Assembly (NCBI GenBank): GCA_019347575.1
Contig: JAHWKY010000009.1
Span: 1-64,000, forward strand
Source: Actinomycetota bacterium
GTDB lineage: Bacteria; Actinomycetota; Nitriliruptoria; Nitriliruptorales; Nitriliruptoraceae
Length of the DNA: 64,000 nt
Reading direction: 5' to 3'
Under the pieces are notes generated by a model. It worked only from the letters and a program-made list of their open reading frames with translations. It was not told the origin of the DNA and did not search any database. Below are positions 17,906-26,127 of this stretch, piece by piece. Numbering within the stretch: the stretch's first letter is position 1; each line of letters starts with the position of its first letter. The translations under genes were made by a program, and so were the position numbers.

Positions 17906-18462
17906 TGCCTGCCTGGTTCGAGACCGTCGCGAGCGAGATCGTCTACAACGGGTGGTCGACCGTCCGTCGCGACGTCGTCCGCACGCCCCAGGGCGAGGAT
18001 GTCGAGCGCGAGGTGGTCCTGCAGGACGACGCCGTGGCGATGGTCCCTCTGCTCGACGACGGGACGGTCATCCTCCTGCGCCAGTACCGCCACCCGTTCG
18101 GTACCAGCCTGCTCGAGGTGCCAGCCGGCAAGCTCGACGTCGAGGGTGAACCACCGGCGGCTGCGGCGCGCCGAGAGTTGACCGAGGAGATCGGCTACGA
18201 GACGGAGCGGCTCGAGCTGCTCGTGACGATCGCCAACTCGGTCGGTTGGACCGACGAACGCACGCACATCTTCCTCGCGACGGGACTGCGTGCCGTGCCC
18301 CGCCCCGACGACTTCGTCGCGACTGCCGAGGAGGCGGCGATGGAGGTCGTGCGGTTGCCGCTCCAGGCCGCCGTCGAGGCGGTCAGGGACGGACGTATCC
18401 CCGATGCGAAGACCGTCGTCGGCCTGCTGTTCGCCGCCCACCATCAGGGGAACGCCGCCTGA
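17905..18462 (+). CDS. Nudix hydrolase (ADP-ribose pyrophosphatase type)
   Basis: The 185-residue product has a complete Nudix box, G-x5-E-x7-R-E-L-x2-E-E-x-G, in the segment after AGKLDVEGEPP. It also has the LLRQYRHPFG and LEVPAGKLD elements typical of ADP-ribose pyrophosphatases. It cleaves nucleotide-sugar or ADP-ribose diphosphates. GTG 17905 overlaps the pyrG stop by one base, consistent with the mycobacterial order pyrG-Rv1700. Conserved position suggests a housekeeping cleanup role. Confidence 0.9.
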   Translation: MPAWFETVASEIVYNGWSTVRRDVVRTPQGEDVEREVVLQDDAVAMVPLLDDGTVILLRQYRHPFGTSLLEVPAGKLDVEGEPPAAAARRELTEEIGYETERLELLVTIANSVGWTDERTHIFLATGLRAVPRPDDFVATAEEAAMEVVRLPLQAAVEAVRDGRIPDAKTVVGLLFAAHHQGNAA

Positions 18463-18521
18463 CCTCCGGGAGGGTGTCGGTCGCGGGACTAGGCTCGCGC
18501 ACCAGCGACCAGGAGCAGCGC

Positions 18522-19631
18522 GTGCGCGTCGGGGTTCCCCGCGAGATCAAGCCGCAGGAGCACCGGATCGCGATCACGCCTGCCGGCGTCCGCGAGCTCA
18601 CCCTCGCTGGTCACGATGTGCTCGTCGAGAGTGGTGCCGGGGTCGGCTCTTCGGTACCCGACGACTTCCTCGCGGCCGCCGGGGCCAGGATCGTCGAGCA
18701 CGCCGAGGACGTCTGGAGCGATGCCGAGCTCGTCCTCAAGGTCAAAGAGCCCGTGGAGTCCGAGTACGGCTACCTCCGGGAAGATCTGACGTTGTTCACC
18801 TACCTGCACCTCGCGGCGGACGAAGCCCTCACCGACGCCCTCGTGGCGTCCGGCGCCACCGCGATCGCCTACGAGACGGTGGAGGGTCCCGACGGGGGTC
18901 TGCCGCTGCTCGCCCCGATGTCGGAGGTCGCGGGCCGGATGGCCCCGCAGGTTGGCGCGGCCACCCTCCAACGCGAGCACGGAGGACGAGGGATCCTCCT
19001 CGGTGGCGTGTCGGGGGTGTCGCCGGCCCACGTGCTCGTGATCGGTGCGGGGACGGCGGGGCGCAACGCCGCGTGGCTGGCCTCGGGGATGGAAGCGCGG
19101 GTCACGGTGCTCGATCTCGACGTGGGCAAGCTGCGCTACATCGATTCGATCCACAAGGGCCGCATCTCGACGCTGATGTCCAACCGGCTCACCCTCGAGG
19201 AAGTGCTCCCCGAGGCTGATCTCGTGATCGGAGCGGTCCTCGTCCCCGGAGCCAAGGCGCCCCGCGTCATCACCGAGGAGATGGTCGCGACGATGCGGCC
19301 TGGGGCGGTCGTCGTGGACATCTCGATCGACCAGGGTGGCTGCATCGAAACGAGCCGCGTCACCACCCACGATGACCCCACCTACGTGGTCCACGATGTC
19401 GTGCACTACTGCGTCGGCAACATGCCCGGGGCCGTCCCGCACACCTCGACCTACGCGCTCACCAACGTGACGCTGGCCTACGCCGAGCGCCTGGCCGCGG
19501 ACGCCACAGGCGCGATCGAGGCCGATCCGGGCCTGGCGCTCGGCGTCAACGTCATCCGCGGCGCGGTGACCAACCCCGGTGTCGCCGAGGCCCATGGGCG
19601 GGAGTTCGTGCCCCTGGCCGACGTGCTGTAG
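18522..19631 (+). CDS. ald: Alanine dehydrogenase
   Basis: The 369-residue protein starts MRVGVPREIKPQEHRIAITP (reading GTG as Met). It contains the NAD-binding VLVIGAGTAGRNAAW, the central YLHLAADEALT, and a C-terminal GNMPGAVPHTSTYALTN typical of Ald. It interconverts alanine and pyruvate plus ammonia with NAD. GTG 18522 has AGGAG six bases upstream. The length agrees with the 371 residues of known enzymes. It is inserted between the Nudix gene and xerD, which is not the mycobacterial order. Confidence 0.95.
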   Translation: MRVGVPREIKPQEHRIAITPAGVRELTLAGHDVLVESGAGVGSSVPDDFLAAAGARIVEHAEDVWSDAELVLKVKEPVESEYGYLREDLTLFTYLHLAADEALTDALVASGATAIAYETVEGPDGGLPLLAPMSEVAGRMAPQVGAATLQREHGGRGILLGGVSGVSPAHVLVIGAGTAGRNAAWLASGMEARVTVLDLDVGKLRYIDSIHKGRISTLMSNRLTLEEVLPEADLVIGAVLVPGAKAPRVITEEMVATMRPGAVVVDISIDQGGCIETSRVTTHDDPTYVVHDVVHYCVGNMPGAVPHTSTYALTNVTLAYAERLAADATGAIEADPGLALGVNVIRGAVTNPGVAEAHGREFVPLADVL

Positions 19632-19646
19632 GCGGTTGCGGTACCC

Positions 19647-20579
19647 GTGAGCGCACCTCCGGAGGAGCTCCCCGCCCCGCTGCGCGCCTACCTCGACCAC
19701 CTCCGCGTCGAGCGCGGACTGGCGGACAACACCATCGGCGCGTACCGACGGGATCTGCGCCTGTTCGCGGGCTACCTGATCGAGCACGGCATCGTTGATC
19801 CTCGCACGGTCGCTCCCGAGGACATCGAGGCGTTCGTGCCGTGGTTGCGCCAGCGACGGACCGCCCAGGGTCGACTGTACGCATCGTCCACCATCGCCAG
19901 GGCGGTCGTCGCGGTCCGGGGTCTGTACCGGTTCCTCGCCCGCGAGGGGGTGATCGTCGACGATGTGGCCGCTGACGTGGGCACCCCACGCAGCCCCAGG
20001 TCGCTGCCCAAGCCGCTCTCGCGGGTCCAGGCTGAACGCTTGCTCGCCCAGCCCGTGGGGGACCGTCCCCTGGCGCTGCGCGATCGGGCGATGCTGGAGC
20101 TGCTGTACGGATCCGGGCTGCGGATCAGCGAGCTGACGGCGCTCGATGTCGACGATGTCGACCCGGTCGAGCAGCTGCTGCACGTGACCGGCAAGGGGCG
20201 CAAACAGCGCATCGTGCCGTTCCACCGCGCAGCCGCCGATGTCCTCGAGGCGTGGCTGGTTCGCGGTCGCCCGAGTCTGCAGCCGCGAGGCCCCGGCCTG
20301 TTCACGAACTCACGGGGCGGTCGGTTGACGCGTCAGGGGGCATGGAAGATCGTCAAGCGCCACGCCGACCGCGCCGGTCTCGCTGAGGACGTCTCACCCC
20401 ACACGCTGCGGCACTCGTTCGCGACCCACCTGTTGGATGGGGGAGCCGACGTCCGCACGGTCCAGGAGCTGCTCGGGCACGCGAGCGTGACGACCACACA
20501 GGTCTACACGCTCGTGAGCCGCCGGCACCTGCGGGAGGTGTACGAGCGGGCCCACCCACGGGCGAAACGGACCCGCTAG
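19647..20579 (+). CDS. xerD: Tyrosine recombinase XerD
   Basis: The 310-residue recombinase has an N-terminal core-binding domain (LRAYLDHLRVERGLADNTI) and a catalytic domain with all expected residues: Arg in YGSGLRISELTAL, Lys in GKGRKQRIV, HTLRH with its second Arg, His in LLGHASVTTTQ and the nucleophile Tyr in VYTLVSRRHL. With XerC it resolves chromosome dimers at dif. The start is GTG 19647. The gene precedes the parA-scp block as in mycobacteria, joining several chromosome-segregation functions in one region. Confidence 0.93.
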   Translation: MSAPPEELPAPLRAYLDHLRVERGLADNTIGAYRRDLRLFAGYLIEHGIVDPRTVAPEDIEAFVPWLRQRRTAQGRLYASSTIARAVVAVRGLYRFLAREGVIVDDVAADVGTPRSPRSLPKPLSRVQAERLLAQPVGDRPLALRDRAMLELLYGSGLRISELTALDVDDVDPVEQLLHVTGKGRKQRIVPFHRAAADVLEAWLVRGRPSLQPRGPGLFTNSRGGRLTRQGAWKIVKRHADRAGLAEDVSPHTLRHSFATHLLDGGADVRTVQELLGHASVTTTQVYTLVSRRHLREVYERAHPRAKRTR

Positions 20580-20634
20580 GCTCGGTGGTCGAAGCCCACG
20601 ACAACGTCCACCGTCCCAACCGAGGTCGCCCTGC

Positions 20635-20985
20635 ATGGATCAGTCCACCCTTGATCGGCTCCGCAAGGAACTCGAGGACGAGCGTCAGCAACAGCTCGAC
20701 GTCCTCGAGAGCCACGGCGCGGACCCGTACGGCGAGGAGGTCAAGGATCTCCAGATCGCCAACGAGGGGTTCGCGGACTCGGCGCAGGCGACCGAGGAGC
20801 GCAGCGAGATCCTCGCGCTCATCGATGCCGCGCGGAACCGGTTGGCGCAGGTCGAGCGGGCGCTGACCAGCATGGACGAGGGTACGTACGGGGTGTGCGA
20901 GTCGTGCGGGCAGCAGATCCAGGATGCCCGCCTCGAGGCGAGGCCGTTGTCGGTCCGCTGCGTGGACTGCGCCTCCAAGAGCTGA
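20635..20985 (+). CDS. DksA/TraR family zinc-finger protein
   Basis: The 116-residue protein has an N-terminal coiled coil with two long helices and a C-terminal four-cysteine zinc finger CESCGQQI...RCVDC, the TraR/DksA layout. The acidic DxxDxA tip of E. coli DksA is not obvious, so it may affect RNA polymerase differently, as do actinobacterial CarD-independent homologues. ATG 20635 follows xerD by 55 bp. It is followed by a long non-coding stretch. A regulatory role in transcription is likely but the target is unknown. Confidence 0.85.
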   Translation: MDQSTLDRLRKELEDERQQQLDVLESHGADPYGEEVKDLQIANEGFADSAQATEERSEILALIDAARNRLAQVERALTSMDEGTYGVCESCGQQIQDARLEARPLSVRCVDCASKS

Positions 20986-21514
20986 CCCCGGCCTCCGCGC
21001 CCATCTGCCAGCGGATTCCGTCGGCTCGAGCGCGGGAGCGCCGCTCGAGGGCCCGTCCTCCCAGGTCGCTTCGAGGGCGGATATTGCGGTCCCGAACCTT
21101 CCGTTTCCGCATGGGCGGTGCAGGAAGAGCGGGGAGCTGGGGGGGCCGGCTCGTCGCGCTCGGAGAGCCCCTGGCGCCTGCGGCTGGAGAGGGAGTCACC
21201 GGGCCCCCACCTGCGATCCAGCGGGCTCCAGCGGCGCCCACAGCGGTTATGCGCCTTTTCGATGACACACTCAGAGCGTGTTCCCATGAGGCTCCCTAAA
21301 GCTGCGCTATAGGCCAGGCGACCACGCCTGACTTGGCCGAGTTGCCGGGAGCCTGGGCGGTTCAACCAGCGGACTCGGCGTACGGAGCTGGATGAGCCTG
21401 CAAGAGCCTCGCCGCGACGGGTGGCGAGCCCTCCGGTCATCGGTCAGGCGCGGGCTCCGCGTGGGCCTTCTCCCGGCCACGGATCAGCTGGCGCCCCGAC
21501 CCCGTCCGTGCCGA

Positions 21515-21618
21515 GCAGGGCGACCGTCCGCTGGCCGCCGATGCCAAGGTCGTCGTCGCGGACGTGGCAGGGCGACTGTCCGCTGGCCGCCGATGCCAAG
21601 GTCGTGGTCGCGGACGTG
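21515..21618 (+). repeat. 52-bp tandem duplication
   Basis: Two adjacent 52-bp units (21515-21566 and 21567-21618) are nearly identical, differing at two or three positions; a partial third start (GCCAGGG) follows. Both contain CGCTGGCCGCCGATGCC. One frame reads AADAKVVVADVA in each copy, so the sequence may derive from a coding region, but no intact gene remains. Confidence 0.75.
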
Positions 21619-21663
21619 GCCAGGGCTTGGAGGAAGCAGGGGGATCCTGTCCGGGGGAGGGGA

Positions 21664-21736
21664 GTCGACAGATGAACAAGGAGAGAAGTCGACAGCGATA
21701 AGTAGACAGGTGACTTCATCGATCTGTCGACAGCGT
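21664..21736 (+). repeat. Dispersed palindromic element, copy 1 (upstream of parA)
   Basis: The element contains the core CGATAAGTAGACA (21696-21708) flanked by inverted GTCGACAGAT (21664-21673) and ATCTGTCGAC (21722-21731). It is clearly less GC-rich than its surroundings. The same core recurs at seven other intergenic places up to 30.7 kb. Confidence 0.6.
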
Positions 21737-21865
21737 GTCGCCCCGGCTCTCCGCGCCGTCCTTTACCCCTGGGCATCGACGACTCCCTCGTGGCGTGTCG
21801 CTCATCGCACTGGCCGCCTGGAGATGGGGGGTTGCCGGAGTGCGGGGGGGCGGAGTAGGGTCCAC

Positions 21866-21904
21866 GTCGATGTGGCGAGATATCGCTGTGTCGACAAGTT
21901 GACC
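21866..21904 (+). repeat. Dispersed palindromic element, copy 2 (parA promoter-proximal)
   Basis: CGTCGATGTGG is followed by the near-palindrome GCGAGATATCGC (21875-21886) and then the core CGACAAGTTGACC (21892-21904). It ends 44 bases before the parA start codon, where an autoregulatory operator for a ParA/RHH pair would be expected (inference). Confidence 0.55.
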
Positions 21905-21948
21905 GCCCCGTCGATCCAGCCCTTCCGAGGGTCGCCCAGGGGGAGCAC

Positions 21949-23238
21949 GTGATCGAGCCCACACCGCAGCACGACCACGACGAACCGCAGGACGAGGGCC
22001 CTCCGGGGGATGCCCCGTTGCCGGAGATGACCCCGGCCCAGTCGGGTCGGTCCGCCGAGCTCCAGAGCGAGGCGCGTGAAGCCGGGTCGCCGCGCCAGCC
22101 CACCGAGCCGTCGGAGACGGCTGTGGCGGTGGATCACGATGTCGCTCCCGGCCGTAGCGGGTCTCCCGAGACGGCACCCGATCCGCGCGAAGCGGAGCCG
22201 CGGTTGCCCCTCGAGCGGACGGCGTCCACGCCTCCGACGGGGACGACCCCCGACGTTGCGACCGGCGCTCAGACGCCCGCTCCGGCTGGTCGCGATGACC
22301 GTGGCGACGAGGCCGTCCGCAACGCGCCCGATCCCGTCCCGTCCCCGTCCTCATCTCCAAGGGAGCGGGCGATCCTGGACCCCGGTACGTGGGGTGCCGA
22401 CCAGGCACGGGCCCTGACACGGCGCGACGTGCTGCGCCCCGGTGGGGGTCCGGAGGTACGCGATCCCGCGCGCGTCCTCGCCTTCGCGAACCAGAAGGGC
22501 GGGGTGGGCAAGACCACCACGGTCATCAGCCTCGGGGCGGCCCTGGCGGAACTGGGTTCCCGCGTCCTGCTCGTGGACATGGACCCGCAGGGGTCGCTGG
22601 GCGTGGGGCTGGGTCTGGAGCCCCACCAGCTGCAGTCGACGATCTACAACCTGCTGATGCAGGACGGGTCCCACCCCGATGACGTCATCGCCGGCTCCGG
22701 CATCGACGGCATGCACGTGCTACCCGCCAACATCGACCTCGCCGCAGCCGAGCTCGCGCTGGTGCAGGAGGTCGCTCGCGAACAGGCGCTGCGACGGGTC
22801 ATCGACCGGGTCCGCTTCCGCTACGACTTCATCCTCATCGACTGCCCCCCGAGCCTGGGCCTGCTCACGATCAACGGTCTGACCGCCGCGGATCGGGTGA
22901 TCGTGCCGCTCGAGTGCGAGTACTTCGCGCTACGCGGGATGAGCCTGCTGATGGACACGATCGACAAGGTCCGGAGCCGCCTCAATCCTGAACTCGCACT
23001 CGAGGGTATCGTCGCGACCATCTTCGATGGAAGAACCATCCATGCCAGGGAGGTTCTGGACCGCGTCCGAGACGCGTTCGGGGACGTCGTGTTCAAGACC
23101 ACCATCAACAAGACCATCCGGTTCGCCGAGGCACCGGTCGTGGGCGAGTCGATCCTGACGTACGCGCCGCGCTCCAAGGGGTCGGACGCGTACCGTGACC
23201 TCGCGAGGGAGGTGCTGTCCCGTGAGTCGTCGAGCTAG
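21949..23238 (+). CDS. parA: ParA/Soj-family chromosome partition ATPase with long disordered N-terminus
   Basis: Residues about 175-425 form a complete ParA ATPase with the deviant Walker A QKGGVGKTTT (about 182-191), LLVDMDPQGSLGVGLG, the Walker B-like FILIDCPPSLG and VPLECEYFALRG. The first 170 residues are acidic, proline-rich and probably disordered, an unusual extension. ParA-type ATPases dimerise with ATP on DNA and move or position cargo bound by a partner. GTG 21949 is preceded by GGGGGAG. The partner-like RHH gene starts inside the last codons. In mycobacteria the same position before scpAB holds Rv1708. No canonical parB is present here. Confidence 0.93.
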   Translation: MIEPTPQHDHDEPQDEGPPGDAPLPEMTPAQSGRSAELQSEAREAGSPRQPTEPSETAVAVDHDVAPGRSGSPETAPDPREAEPRLPLERTASTPPTGTTPDVATGAQTPAPAGRDDRGDEAVRNAPDPVPSPSSSPRERAILDPGTWGADQARALTRRDVLRPGGGPEVRDPARVLAFANQKGGVGKTTTVISLGAALAELGSRVLLVDMDPQGSLGVGLGLEPHQLQSTIYNLLMQDGSHPDDVIAGSGIDGMHVLPANIDLAAAELALVQEVAREQALRRVIDRVRFRYDFILIDCPPSLGLLTINGLTAADRVIVPLECEYFALRGMSLLMDTIDKVRSRLNPELALEGIVATIFDGRTIHAREVLDRVRDAFGDVVFKTTINKTIRFAEAPVVGESILTYAPRSKGSDAYRDLAREVLSRESSS

Positions 23239-23587
23239 CCTGCCCGGGGCCGACGAGCTGTTCCGGCCCACCGGGGGTCGCGTCACGCCGCTGCGTGGCG
23301 AGGCCGCCGCCGAACCCGCTCCCACGTCCGCGCCCGCGAAGTCCGAGCCAGCCCCCGAGGCGGCTGAGCCGCCCGAGGCCAGCGGCCGCGTCAGACACGA
23401 CGAGAAGATCACCGTCTACCTCACGAGCCAGGAGCTGCTCGACCTCGAGCAGGCCCGGCTGCGGCTGCGTGCGGAGTTCGACATCAGCGTCGACCGCGGC
23501 CGCATCGTGCGCGAGGCCATCGGCGAGCTCCTGGCCGACCTGCACGAGCGCGGGCCCGACAGCGCGGTCGTCCGGCGCCTCAGCTGA
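23222..23587 (+). CDS. Ribbon-helix-helix DNA-binding protein, probable partner of ParA
   Basis: The 121-residue product has a disordered Ala/Pro/Glu-rich N-terminal half. Its C-terminal domain has the ribbon-helix-helix pattern: strand KITVYLTSQELLDLEQARL, then a helix, then DRGRIVREAIGELLADL. RHH proteins bind repeated DNA boxes as dimers and serve as centromere-binding partners of ParA in plasmid type Ib partition systems (established for plasmids). GTG 23222 overlaps parA by 17 bases and has GGAGGTG upstream, so the two are co-translated. The dispersed elements nearby are candidate binding sites (inference). Confidence 0.75.
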   Translation: MSRRASLPGADELFRPTGGRVTPLRGEAAAEPAPTSAPAKSEPAPEAAEPPEASGRVRHDEKITVYLTSQELLDLEQARLRLRAEFDISVDRGRIVREAIGELLADLHERGPDSAVVRRLS

Positions 23588-23616
23588 CCCGCCCGGTGCC
23601 GGTACCGCTACGACGA

Positions 23617-23680
23617 TCGGTTCATCGATGTGTCGACACATCGACACCCGACAAGTCGACACATCGACACATCGACATGT
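23617..23680 (+). repeat. Dispersed palindromic element, copy 3: octamer array between RHH gene and deoA
   Basis: It contains an 18-bp perfect palindrome CGATGTGTCGACACATCG (23626-23643), then the core CGACAAGTCGACA (23649-23661), and several CGACACAT octamers in direct repeat ending with CGACATGT at 23680. This is the most regular copy and looks like an iteron or operator array. Confidence 0.7.
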
Positions 23681-23704
23681 AGGCGGTGACCCGGCGGTCT
23701 CCGC

Positions 23705-25042
23705 GTGACGGTCAGCGGCCTCGACGTCGTGCGTCTGATCGACCGCAAGCGCCTCGGGGGCGAGCTCTCGGCGGAGGAGATCGCGGCGCTGGTCCCGGCG
23801 TACCTCGAGGGGCAGGTCGGCGACGAGCAGCTGACGGCGCTGCTCATGGCGGGGGTGATCCAGGGCTTCAGTGACGACGAGGCGGCGGCGTTGACGGCCG
23901 CCTACGTCGCCTCCGGTGAGGTCGTGGACCTGTCCTCGCTCACCGGTCCGACCGTGGACAAGCACTCGACGGGGGGTGTGGGGGATGCGGCGACGCTCGT
24001 CGTGGCGCCGCTCGCAGCCGCCTGCGGCCTGCAGGTCGCGAAGCTGTCGGGGCGGGGACTGGGGCACACCGGAGGCACGCTCGACAAGCTCGAGGCCGTG
24101 CCCGGGTTCGACGTGGCGCTCAGTACCGACGCGTTCCGCGAGCAGATCGAGCGCATCGGGGTGGCCATCGCGGCCACGACGGACCAGCTCGTTCCCGCCG
24201 ACCGGCGGATCTACGCGTTGCGTGACGTCACGGGCACGGTCGCGAGCCCGGCGTTGATCGCGGCCAGCGTGATGAGCAAGAAGATCGCCGGAGGGGCAAC
24301 CCACATCCTCCTGGACGTCAAGGCCGGTCGCGGCGCGTTCCTGCAGGAGCGTGCCGTGGCCACCGCTCTCGCGGAGCTGTGCGTGCGCCTCGGCGAGGGC
24401 GCCGGCCGACGGACTCGAGCGATCGTCACGGCGATGGCGCAGCCGCTGGCGGACGCGGTGGGCAACGCCCTCGAGGTCGCGGCCGCGATCGGCGTGCTGC
24501 GCGGCGAGTCCCCGGCGGGCGCGTTGCGCGACCACGCCCTCGTGTGCGTCGAGGAGCTCCTGCAGATGACCGGCGTCGCGGGGGCCGAGGCGCGATCGCG
24601 CGCCCACGCCGCCTTGGACGGAGGTACGGCCCTGGAGAAGTTTAGGGAACTCATAAGTGCACAGGGAGGTTCTCCCAGTGTCGCAGATGATCCCTGGAGC
24701 GTCCTGCCAAGGGCACCGATCAGGCGTGACTGGGTCCCCGGCCCAGGCACGGTGCGGCGGATCGACGCACTGGGGCTCGGGATCCTGGCGGTACGTCTCG
24801 GCGCCGGCCGCAGTCGCCGGGGCGAGGACGTCGATCCGGCCGTCGGCCTCGAGCTCGCCGTACGTGTCGGCGACGAGCTCGGACCGGGGGAGTGGGCGGT
24901 GCGAGTGCACGCCCGGACCGAGGACGACGCGGCTGCCGCTACGCAGCAGTTGACCGAGATCATCGAGTTGGGTAAGCAGCCCGTGGCGTCCGAGCCCTGG
25001 CTCCTCGCCCGCGTGCCTGCTGGGACCTCAGCACGTTCGTGA
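23705..25042 (+). CDS. deoA: Thymidine / pyrimidine-nucleoside phosphorylase
   Basis: The 445-residue enzyme carries the family signature VAKLSGRGLGHTGGTLDKLE and the phosphate and substrate sites KHSTGGVGD and SVMSKKIAGG. The three-domain arrangement (helical, alpha/beta, C-terminal beta) and length match bacterial enzymes. It splits thymidine or uridine to base and (deoxy)ribose-1-phosphate. The start is GTG 23705, 117 bp after the RHH gene and just after the octamer array, which could control it. Deoxynucleoside salvage next to parA is not part of the mycobacterial order. Confidence 0.93.
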   Translation: MTVSGLDVVRLIDRKRLGGELSAEEIAALVPAYLEGQVGDEQLTALLMAGVIQGFSDDEAAALTAAYVASGEVVDLSSLTGPTVDKHSTGGVGDAATLVVAPLAAACGLQVAKLSGRGLGHTGGTLDKLEAVPGFDVALSTDAFREQIERIGVAIAATTDQLVPADRRIYALRDVTGTVASPALIAASVMSKKIAGGATHILLDVKAGRGAFLQERAVATALAELCVRLGEGAGRRTRAIVTAMAQPLADAVGNALEVAAAIGVLRGESPAGALRDHALVCVEELLQMTGVAGAEARSRAHAALDGGTALEKFRELISAQGGSPSVADDPWSVLPRAPIRRDWVPGPGTVRRIDALGLGILAVRLGAGRSRRGEDVDPAVGLELAVRVGDELGPGEWAVRVHARTEDDAAAATQQLTEIIELGKQPVASEPWLLARVPAGTSARS

Positions 25043-25272
25043 CCAGGTGTGACGCGCTCAGATCGATCCTGCGGCCCGTTCGGGATCCAGGCGACCTCAA
25101 GGGTAGGCCACACACGCCGATTGGCGGATCCGTGGCGATCCGGAGGGTCGGTGGAGGCGGTGCGGCCACGGTCGAGCTCGGGATCGGGGCCCAGCCACGG
25201 CCCGCCGCCGTCAGTCCCGGCGGGCCGCGATCACGCGGCGCCGGCGCTGCCTCCCCCGCTTCCGATCAAGCC

Positions 25273-25330
25273 ATAGAAGTCGATGTATCGGTACGTCGAT
25301 GGATCGCTCCATCGATGCATCGATAGATCT
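25273..25330 (+). repeat. Dispersed palindromic element, copy 4
   Basis: It starts ATAGAAGTCGATGTATCGG (degenerate core), then CGATGGATCGCTCCATCG forms a perfect 7-bp hairpin with a four-base loop, and ATCGATGCATCGAT is a 14-bp palindrome. It is the first of three such segments upstream of scpA. Confidence 0.6.
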
Positions 25331-25702
25331 TCTCCACGCCTAGGAGGCCCCGCTCCTGCTTTGTTGAGGGACCTCGAGGGTGGGGAGTCGTCCGGGGCTC
25401 GCCGTCGCGGGGGCGTCGACCCCGGGCTGCCCGATCGCCGCACCGGGGCCGCGCGAACCTCAGCGCGGATCCCCACGCTGGGATCCCGACCCGAGGCCGC
25501 AGCGCGCGGGTCGACGCTCGGGCCCGACGCACGACGACGAGGCCCGCGTCGGCGGCGGTCCTCGCGGGGGCGGGAGGGGAGCAGCCACCAGCTCCGCGGG
25601 CGACCCGGGCGGGGCGGGCCATGCCGCGCCACTGGGCCGGAGGGAACGCCGACCCGTGTCAGCGGAGGGCCGGGGGGTGCCTGCTGGCTCTCCTCGAATG
25701 AA

Positions 25703-25764
25703 CGTCTTCATCGGGAGATGGATAAATAGCTGAAGAGATGAAGAGGTGAATCGATAAATCGAGG
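25703..25764 (+). repeat. Dispersed palindromic element, copy 5
   Basis: This copy starts with GAACGTCTTCATC and has the core in the weaker form CGATAAATCGAGG (25752-25764). It also contains GATGGATAAATAGCTGAAG. A tiny 11-codon reading (MNVFIGRWINS) from ATG 25699 has a counterpart in copy 6, which may be coincidence of the repeat. Confidence 0.5.
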
Positions 25765-26068
25765 AAGGCTCTTCGCCAGGCCGGAGTCGGCCTGTAGCTG
25801 CGGAGAGGACGCCGGTGCTCGATCGCCGGACCGTGGCACCGCGTGAACTCCGCGTGGACCCACACATCGAGATCCCGACCCTCGGCCGCGGCGCGGCGGG
25901 CCGACCGCCGGGCCGACACCACGACGACGAGGCCCGCGTCGGCAGCGGTGGTCGCGTCCGGGGGCCGGGCCACCAGCTCGGCGGAGACCGAGCGGGGGAG
26001 CGCCGTGCCGCGCTACCGCGAGGTCGGCCCGCGTCACCGGAGGTCGGAGGAGCGTCTGCGGGTGCCTC

Positions 26069-26127
26069 TCGATGAACATCTACATCACCAGATCTACAAC
26101 TCGATGAAACGATAAGTCGATAGAACG
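26069..26127 (+). repeat. Dispersed palindromic element, copy 6 (scpA leader)
   Basis: It contains ATGAACATCTACATCACC and the canonical core CGATAAGTCGATA (26110-26122), followed by GAACG. It lies 115 bases before the scpA start, in the last of the three tandem units. An 11-codon reading (MNIYITRSTTR) parallels that in copy 5. Confidence 0.6.

Larger units (their letters stand above)
20986..21948 (+). other. Long intergenic region upstream of parA with repeats and possible structured RNA
   Basis: No credible gene is seen in this 963-bp gap; the longest frame (from 21392) has arginine- and serine-rich out-of-frame composition. It holds: a compact pair of hairpins at 21315-21330 (CAGGCG/CGCCTG) and 21336-21379 (GCCGAGT/ACTCGGC), which could belong to a structured RNA; a 52-bp tandem duplication at 21515-21618; and two AT-richer palindromic elements (21664-21736 and 21866-21904) of the dispersed family. 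The second element lies only 45 bases before the parA start, so it is placed like an operator. Confidence 0.7.

Noticed and set aside
21301-21400. tRNA or tmRNA near GGTTCAACC
   Set aside because: No acceptor stem or anticodon arm could be built around the T-loop-like string.
21392-21952. 186-codon plus-strand frame before parA
   Set aside because: Arginine- and serine-rich composition, reads through the tandem repeat and palindromic elements, no homology seen.
23617-23680. CRISPR array
   Set aside because: The octamer repeats are too short, there are no unique spacers of regular length, and no cas genes.
25266-25973. Minus-strand frames with AADAGLVVV in the scpA leader
   Set aside because: The similar segments in the two tandem units are in frames that shift or stop on both sides, so the similarity reflects the DNA duplication.
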